From NCBI GenBank assembly GCA_003545625.1, contig DODH01000294.1, forward strand, positions 1-10,937: a stretch of 10,937 nt of DNA, written 5' to 3'. This document shows, piece after piece, positions 5,069 to 10,937 of the stretch. The notes beneath the pieces were generated by a model that made no database searches, had not been told where the DNA came from, and saw only the letters and a list, made by a program, of their open reading frames with translations. Source of the DNA: Nitrospina sp. GTDB taxonomy: Bacteria > Nitrospinota > Nitrospinia > Nitrospinales > VA-1. The position numbers and the translations under genes are program-made. Position 1 is the first letter of the stretch. Each line of letters begins with the position of its first letter.

Positions 5069-8000
5069 ATGACCGCTTTTCCAAAAAAACAGGGACTTTA
5101 TGATCCCGCCTTCGAAAAAGACAGTTGTGGGGTGGGGTTTGTCATGAATATGAAGGGTGAAAAGTCCCATGAAATCATTACCCAGGGACTGGAAATCCTC
5201 AAAAAACTGGAGCATCGCGGGGCCTGTGGTTCCGATTCAGCAACAGGCGATGGTGCCGGGATTCTCATCCAGATTCCGCACCTGTTTTTCCAAAAACAGA
5301 GCGAAAAAGCCGGGATCAAGTTGCCTGAGGCCGGGCGATATGCTGTGGGAAATGTTTTTCTTCCTTCAGGCAAGGATACGGAACAGGGCCAACAAATCAT
5401 GGAACGTGCGGTTGTCACCGAGGGTTTGGAACTTCTGGGTTGGCGGGATGTTCCGGTAGATAATACAACGATCGGGGTGACGGCCCGTTCTGTTGAGCCG
5501 GTTATCAAACAGATTTTTGTTGGTGCGGGAGCGGATATTAAAGACCAGTTAGCTTTTGAACGAAGGCTTTATTGTGTTCGTAAACGTACTGCATGGGGAG
5601 TGCGTCGGGCCGGGCTCAATGATAATAACGAAAACTTTTATGCCTGCAGTCTTTCCAGCAAGACCCTGATTTACAAGGGGCAGTTGATGGCTCCGCAACT
5701 GGAGACCTATTATCTGGATCTTAAAGACCCGGATATGGTTTCGGCTTTGGCGTTAGCCCATTCCCGGTACAGTACCAATACATTTCCATCCTGGGGCCGA
5801 GCTCAGCCTTTCCGTTACATTGCACACAATGGCGAAATCAATACGGTTCGGGGAAACCAGAACTGGATGCGTGCCCGTGAGTCGATGTTTGAATCGCCTT
5901 TATTTAAAGACATCAATATGATCCTTCCCGTCATTGCTCCGGGTGGCAGTGATTCGGCGGATTTTGACCAGGCATTGGAGATGTTGTTCCTGACCGGCCG
6001 GTCTTTAGCCCATGCCATGATGATGATGATTCCTGAACCGTGGAGTGGACACGAGACGATGGACGAAGACAAGAGCGGATTTTATGAATTCCACGCTTCC
6101 ATGATGGAACCCTGGGATGGTCCTGCCTCCATCGCTTTTACCGATGGGGAAACCTGTGGTGCCGTGTTGGACCGGAATGGCTTGCGACCGTCTCGTTATT
6201 ATGTGACCAAAGACGGGCTGGTCATCATGGCCTCCGAAGTGGGAGTGGTGCCGGTGGACGAAGCCGATATTGTTTACAAGGGAAGGTTGCAGCCTGGGAA
6301 AATGTTTCTCATCGATATTAATGAAGGCCGCATAATTTCTGATGAAGAATTGAAAGCCAAAATTGCAACGCAAAAACCTTATAAAAAATGGGTAGAAGAA
6401 AACCAGGTTGACCTCAAGGATTTGCCAGAGACCGATTACAAGTTCGAGCCGGATTATGATTCCCTCTTGACTCGTCAGACTGCGTTTGGATATACCGTCG
6501 AAGATATCAAGTTTATCATGGCTCCCATGGTTGGAACCGCACAGGAAGCTACCGGCTCGATGGGTAACGACACACCGCTTGCGGTTCTGTCACAAAAGCC
6601 GCAATTGTTGTTCCATTATTTCAAACAACTCTTTGCTCAAGTGACCAATCCGGCCATCGACTCCATTCGAGAAGAACTTGTTATGTCTATGGAAGCGACA
6701 CTTGGAAAAGAGCGAAATCTTTTGGATGAGAGCCCTGAACATTGCCGAAAATTAAAAGTCGAGCATCCCATTCTTAGCGGGAAAGAAATGGAGAAAATCC
6801 GCAACCTCGACCAGGAAGATTTAAAGACCGTTGTACTTTCCACCTTGTTCCCTGTCTCTGAAGGAGAAAAAGGTGTGGAACGGGCTTTGGATTCGTTATG
6901 TCATAAAGCTTCGCAAGCTATCGAAGAAGGTGCCACCATTCTGGTTCTATCTGATAAAGGAATCGATGCGGGTCACGCTACTTTGCCTAGCCTCCTGGCT
7001 ACCGCTGGTTTGCACCACCACCTTTTGCGTGAGGGAACTCGTACTCGGGTGGGACTGATTGTGGAAACAGGCGAAGCCCGGGAGATGATGCACTTCGCCT
7101 TGTTGATTGGTTATGGTGCTGGGGCTGTTTATCCTTACCTGGCTTATGAAACGGTAGCGCAGATCGCAAACGAGGCGATGTATGTCGAAAAGCAGGATAT
7201 GGACACGGCGATCAATAACTTTGTCAAGGCAACAAGAAAGGGCCTGTTCAAAATCATTGCGAAAATGGGAATCTCCACGATCCAAAGTTACCGCGGTGCG
7301 CAGATTTTTGAAGCCGTTGGATTAAACGATGATGTGATCGAACGTTTCTTTACCGGAACTCCCTCCAGGGTGAGCGGAGCGAATCTCGATGTACTGGCTA
7401 AGGAGGCCTTAGCAAGGCATCAAAGGGCTTTTAGTAGTGAACTTTTTTCGCAACTGGATCTTGGTGGTGATTACCATTGGCGCCGCGGTGAAGAAAAACA
7501 TATGCTCAATCCGCATGCTATCGGCTTGTTGCAACACGCCACCCGTTCCAATGATTATGCGACCTTCAAAAAGTTTTCCCAGCATGCCGATAAAGAAAGC
7601 ACCCGACAGTGCACTTTAAGGGGACTTTTTAATTTTAAAGAGACTACACCGATACCTATTGAAGAGGTGGAGCCTGTAGAAGAGATTACCAAACGTTTTT
7701 GTACCGGCGCCATGTCTATCGGTTCGATTTCCCGCGAAGCCCATGAGACACTGGCGATTGCCATGAACAGGCTGGGTGGAAAAAGCAATACCGGTGAAGG
7801 CGGCGAGGATTCGGCCCGTTATACCTTAGATGTGAACGGGGATGACCGTCGCAGTAAAATTAAGCAAGTTGCCTCAGGACGATTCGGGGTGAACAGTTTT
7901 TACCTGGCCAATGCCGATGAAATGCAAATCAAGATTGCCCAGGGTGCTAAACCTGGTGAAGGAGGGCAATTGCCGGGGCATAAGGTCAGCGAGTACATCG

Positions 8001-9589
8001 CTATGATACGGAGTTCCACTCCGGGTGTGGCTTTGATTTCTCCTCCACCCCATCACGATATTTACTCCATAGAAGATCTGCAGCAATTGATATTCGATCT
8101 TCATAATGCCAACCCCGATGCCAGGGTGAGTGTCAAACTGGTTGCAGAAGCGGGTGTGGGTACCATTGCGGCGGGTGTTTCCAAAGCACGTGCGGAAGGG
8201 GTACTGATCGCTGGACACGATGGTGGAACAGGAGCTTCGCCTCAGACCTCGATCAAACACGCTGGGCTTCCCTGGGAACTGGGGCTTTCTGAAACACAGC
8301 AGATTCTTATACTCAACGATCTTCGAGGGCGCATCCGCGTTCAGGTGGACGGGCAACTCAAAACAGGACGCGATGTTGTGATCGGCGGAATTTTGGGTGC
8401 CGATGAATTCGGGTTCTCCACCACGGCCCTGATTACTATGGGTTGCATATTGATGAGAAAATGCCATCTCAATACCTGTTCAGTAGGGATTGCGACACAA
8501 AACCCGTCTCTCAGGGAAAAGTTTGACGGCAAGGCAGATTATGTCGTTAATTTCTTTCGCTTCATTGCGGAAGAAGTCAGGGAAATCATGGCGCAACTGG
8601 GTATCAGAAAATTCGCTGACCTGATTGGCAAAGTAGAACTGCTTGAAGGAGAAGAAGTGGTCGACCACTGGAAAGCAAGTGGCCTGGATGTGAGTAAAAT
8701 TTTATTTAAACCTGATGTGGATGACAAGGTGGCGTTGAGAAATATTTGCACCCAGGATTTAAGCGGAGACCTGGATAATGCACTGGATCATAAGCTGATA
8801 GAAACAAGCCAGTTGGCCCTCGAAAAGAAAACCCAGGTCTACGGAGATTTCACCATTCTTAATACCGACCGGGCTACCGGGGCGATGCTCAGTTACCGTG
8901 TTTCTAAAGCACATGGGGAAGAAGGATTGCCAGCGGATACGATCCAGTTTGGTTTTACGGGTTCTGCCGGCCAGAGTTTCGGGGCTTTTCTTGCGCCGGG
9001 AATAACCTTTGGTCTTGCCGGTGATGCCAACGACTATGTGGGAAAAGGTTTGTCGGGCGGTAAAATATTTATTTATCCGCCAAAGGACTCCACTCTCGTT
9101 CCGGAAGAAAATATTTTAATAGGAAACACGGTTCTTTACGGTGCTGTTTCAGGGAAAGCTTTTTTCCGAGGAATTGGGGGAGAGCGTTTTGCCGTGCGCA
9201 ACAGCGGAGCCCAGACAGTGATAGAAGGAGTGGGGGACCATGGTTGTGAATACATGACGGGTGGAATAGTTGTGGTTCTCGGTTCCACAGGTAGAAACTT
9301 TGCCGCCGGAATGAGTGGAGGGCTGGCGTATGTTCTGGATCGGGATAAAACGTTTCCCATTCATTGCAACAAAAGTATTGTTGATCTACTGCCAGTTGAA
9401 GAACCCGAAGATGTTCAACAATTGAAGGACTTGATTGAGGAACACTTTCAGAGCACGCAGAGCCGTGTTGCTAAAAAGGTGCTTGATGAGTGGGAAGAGA
9501 CCCTGCCAAAATTCGTCAAAATTTATCCGACAGATTACCGCAGGGTACTGGAAGAACGTAAAAGAAAAAATGAAGTGCTGGTTGCCTGA
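5069..9589 (+). CDS. gltB: Glutamate synthase, large (alpha) subunit
   Basis: GltB releases ammonia from glutamine and channels it to 2-oxoglutarate, making glutamate with electrons from GltD. The protein has 1506 residues, close to the known bacterial range (about 1480-1550). The N-terminal class II amidotransferase begins after a 19-residue propeptide: Cys20 in DSCGVGF is the expected catalytic nucleophile once the propeptide is removed, followed by LEHRGACGSDSATGDGAG. The central domain follows (about 440-800), then the FMN-binding synthase barrel with NTGEGGED (about 906), SPPPHHDIYSIEDL and GHDGGTGASP (about 1050). Cys1126, Cys1132 and Cys1137 (C-x5-C-x4-C) bind the 3Fe-4S cluster. The C-terminal beta-helix domain carries GSAGQSFGAFLAPG (about 1297) and GDANDYVGKGLSGGKI. 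AAGGA lies 4 bases before the ATG. It is complete, with no missing key residue, and is followed 33 bases later by gltD. Confidence 0.97.
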   Translation: MTAFPKKQGLYDPAFEKDSCGVGFVMNMKGEKSHEIITQGLEILKKLEHRGACGSDSATGDGAGILIQIPHLFFQKQSEKAGIKLPEAGRYAVGNVFLPSGKDTEQGQQIMERAVVTEGLELLGWRDVPVDNTTIGVTARSVEPVIKQIFVGAGADIKDQLAFERRLYCVRKRTAWGVRRAGLNDNNENFYACSLSSKTLIYKGQLMAPQLETYYLDLKDPDMVSALALAHSRYSTNTFPSWGRAQPFRYIAHNGEINTVRGNQNWMRARESMFESPLFKDINMILPVIAPGGSDSADFDQALEMLFLTGRSLAHAMMMMIPEPWSGHETMDEDKSGFYEFHASMMEPWDGPASIAFTDGETCGAVLDRNGLRPSRYYVTKDGLVIMASEVGVVPVDEADIVYKGRLQPGKMFLIDINEGRIISDEELKAKIATQKPYKKWVEENQVDLKDLPETDYKFEPDYDSLLTRQTAFGYTVEDIKFIMAPMVGTAQEATGSMGNDTPLAVLSQKPQLLFHYFKQLFAQVTNPAIDSIREELVMSMEATLGKERNLLDESPEHCRKLKVEHPILSGKEMEKIRNLDQEDLKTVVLSTLFPVSEGEKGVERALDSLCHKASQAIEEGATILVLSDKGIDAGHATLPSLLATAGLHHHLLREGTRTRVGLIVETGEAREMMHFALLIGYGAGAVYPYLAYETVAQIANEAMYVEKQDMDTAINNFVKATRKGLFKIIAKMGISTIQSYRGAQIFEAVGLNDDVIERFFTGTPSRVSGANLDVLAKEALARHQRAFSSELFSQLDLGGDYHWRRGEEKHMLNPHAIGLLQHATRSNDYATFKKFSQHADKESTRQCTLRGLFNFKETTPIPIEEVEPVEEITKRFCTGAMSIGSISREAHETLAIAMNRLGGKSNTGEGGEDSARYTLDVNGDDRRSKIKQVASGRFGVNSFYLANADEMQIKIAQGAKPGEGGQLPGHKVSEYIAMIRSSTPGVALISPPPHHDIYSIEDLQQLIFDLHNANPDARVSVKLVAEAGVGTIAAGVSKARAEGVLIAGHDGGTGASPQTSIKHAGLPWELGLSETQQILILNDLRGRIRVQVDGQLKTGRDVVIGGILGADEFGFSTTALITMGCILMRKCHLNTCSVGIATQNPSLREKFDGKADYVVNFFRFIAEEVREIMAQLGIRKFADLIGKVELLEGEEVVDHWKASGLDVSKILFKPDVDDKVALRNICTQDLSGDLDNALDHKLIETSQLALEKKTQVYGDFTILNTDRATGAMLSYRVSKAHGEEGLPADTIQFGFTGSAGQSFGAFLAPGITFGLAGDANDYVGKGLSGGKIFIYPPKDSTLVPEENILIGNTVLYGAVSGKAFFRGIGGERFAVRNSGAQTVIEGVGDHGCEYMTGGIVVVLGSTGRNFAAGMSGGLAYVLDRDKTFPIHCNKSIVDLLPVEEPEDVQQLKDLIEEHFQSTQSRVAKKVLDEWEETLPKFVKIYPTDYRRVLEERKRKNEVLVA

Positions 9590-9622
9590 AGGTAACTTCT
9601 AGAAAGGATGTATAAAGCTTAA

Positions 9623-10937
9623 ATGGGTGCGATAAAGGGATTCATGGAGTATGGGCGGGAGACACCGTCAGGCCGGTCTGTTGAGGAGCGGCTCAAGGAC
9701 CAGAAGGAGTGCTACACTCCTTTTCCGGAAGAAAAATATCGGCAACAGGGAGCTCGTTGCATGGACTGTGGCGTTCCGTTTTGTCAGAGTGAATCGGGTT
9801 GCCCGTTGGGAAACCTGATTCCGGACTGGAACGATATGGTGTATCGAGGCCGGTACCAGGAGGCGGTCGAGTTGTTACAGAAGACCAATAATTTTCCTGA
9901 ATTTACCGGGCGTGTTTGCCCGGCTCCCTGCGAGGGTGCTTGTGTGCTGGGTATCACTGAACCGGCGGTTACGATTTGTAAAATCGAAGAGAGGATCGCG
10001 GAAAAAGGCTTTGAGATGGGGTTCATCAAGCCGCGTAAGCCTAAGTCCCGGACAGGAAAAAAAATAGCGATTGTAGGGTCGGGGCCGGCGGGACTTGCTT
10101 GTGCCGATCAGCTCAATACGGCAGGCCATGAGGTTACTGTTTTTGAAAAAGATGATCGTATTGGCGGACTCCTGATGTATGGTATCCCCAACTTCAAACT
10201 GGATAAAAAAATTGTTAAACGCCGGTTAAAGGTGATGGAAGAATCGGGTGTTATTTTCAAGACAGGAATTAACATTGGTGTCGATAAATCGGCCAACGAA
10301 TTGAAAAACGAATTTGATGCGGTGGTTCTTTGTGGTGGTTCCCAAAAATCACGGGATCTTCCCGTAGAAGGCCGGGACCTCAAAGGCATTCATTTTGCCA
10401 TGGATTTTCTTCCTCAACAGAATAAGCGCAATGAGGGCGATACGATTCCTGAAGAAATATCTATTACTGCCAAAGACAAAAATGTTTTGATTATCGGGGG
10501 TGGAGATACCGGCTCGGATTGTGTGGGAACCTCACTCAGGCAAGGCGCTAAAAATGTCTATCAGTTTGAACTCTTACAGGAGCCTCCCCAGGAAAGAACG
10601 GAAAACAACCCTTGGCCGCAATGGCCAAAAATATTCAGGGTTTCTTCTTCGCATGAAGAAGCGAATGAGCATGAAGGGAAAGACAAGATTACAGAATTTT
10701 GTGTATCCACTAAAAAGTTTACAGGCAAAGAGGGTAAGGTTTCCAAGATTCATGGGGTAAAAATCGAGTTTGGTGCTCCCGATCCTAAAACGGGCCGTCC
10801 TGAAATGCGGGAAGTTCCCGGATCAGAGTTTGAAATGGATGTTGAACTGGTTCTGCTGGCAATGGGTTTTGTTCATCCCATCCATGAAGGCATGCTTGTA
10901 GAGTTGGGTATGAAACTGGATGCGCGTGGAAACGTAG
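9623..10937 (+). CDS. gltD: Glutamate synthase, small (beta) subunit, 3' end cut by window
   Basis: GltD oxidises NADPH and passes electrons through FAD and iron-sulfur clusters to GltB. In the window 438 codons are open with no stop; the family has about 470-500 residues, so only a short C-terminal part is missing. The start MGAIKGFMEYGRETP is the usual family opening. Cysteines 46, 49, 54, 60 (RCMDCGVPFC, GCP) and 99, 103, 107 (VCPAPCEGAC) form the N-terminal 4Fe-4S cluster region. Gly152-Ser-Gly-Pro-Ala-Gly157 with FEKDDRIGGLLMYGIP is the FAD-binding fold, and GGGDTG at 292-297 is the NADPH-binding fold. The gap to gltB is 33 bases, so both are surely one operon. The likely Shine-Dalgarno (AGAAAGGA, 9601-9608) is about 14 bases from the ATG, longer than ideal. 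Confidence 0.96.
   Translation, partial: MGAIKGFMEYGRETPSGRSVEERLKDQKECYTPFPEEKYRQQGARCMDCGVPFCQSESGCPLGNLIPDWNDMVYRGRYQEAVELLQKTNNFPEFTGRVCPAPCEGACVLGITEPAVTICKIEERIAEKGFEMGFIKPRKPKSRTGKKIAIVGSGPAGLACADQLNTAGHEVTVFEKDDRIGGLLMYGIPNFKLDKKIVKRRLKVMEESGVIFKTGINIGVDKSANELKNEFDAVVLCGGSQKSRDLPVEGRDLKGIHFAMDFLPQQNKRNEGDTIPEEISITAKDKNVLIIGGGDTGSDCVGTSLRQGAKNVYQFELLQEPPQERTENNPWPQWPKIFRVSSSHEEANEHEGKDKITEFCVSTKKFTGKEGKVSKIHGVKIEFGAPDPKTGRPEMREVPGSEFEMDVELVLLAMGFVHPIHEGMLVELGMKLDARGNV

Noticed and set aside
5098..9364. Many antisense and off-frame open frames across gltB
   Set aside because: They overlap a complete, highly conserved gene and show no recognisable protein features; they are shadows of its codon usage.

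Overview
The window holds chromosomal housekeeping metabolism rather than a mobile or defence island. I saw no transposase, phage gene, CRISPR array, tRNA or rRNA. A CmoA-type tRNA-modification enzyme, a long-form LeuA, a two-subunit GltB/GltD glutamate synthase and a sigma-54 type promoter suggest a Gram-negative bacterium. A Nitrospinota or deltaproteobacterial-grade organism would fit, but that is inference and the species cannot be named from this sequence.

Left part, minus strand, in transcription order: a CBS-pair plus ACT protein (4451-3813), an intergenic stretch with a set of small hairpins (about 3652-3761), leuA with a clear sigma-70 promoter and a downstream hairpin terminator (3578-2016), cmoA (about 1937-1212), a 64-residue FmdB-type zinc ribbon (1138-944), and a radical SAM/SPASM protein that runs off the left edge (932 to before base 1). 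cmoA is notable because the conserved N-terminus is encoded upstream of any ATG, GTG or TTG in frame. The best start is an ATC behind a strong Shine-Dalgarno sequence.

Middle: a roughly 617-base non-coding divergent region (4452-5068). It holds a small palindrome near the CBS-ACT gene, a GC-rich hairpin, an AT-rich stretch with an 18-bp inverted repeat, and a near-consensus sigma-54 (-24/-12) promoter pointing at gltB.

Right part, plus strand: gltB (5069-9589) and, 33 bases later, gltD (9623 to beyond the window). Together they encode the NADPH-type glutamate synthase, which makes glutamate from glutamine and 2-oxoglutarate. The sigma-54 promoter suggests nitrogen control. leuA consumes 2-ketoisovalerate and acetyl-CoA for leucine, so both transcription units feed amino-acid synthesis. 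Two genes, the radical SAM gene and gltD, are cut by the window edges.
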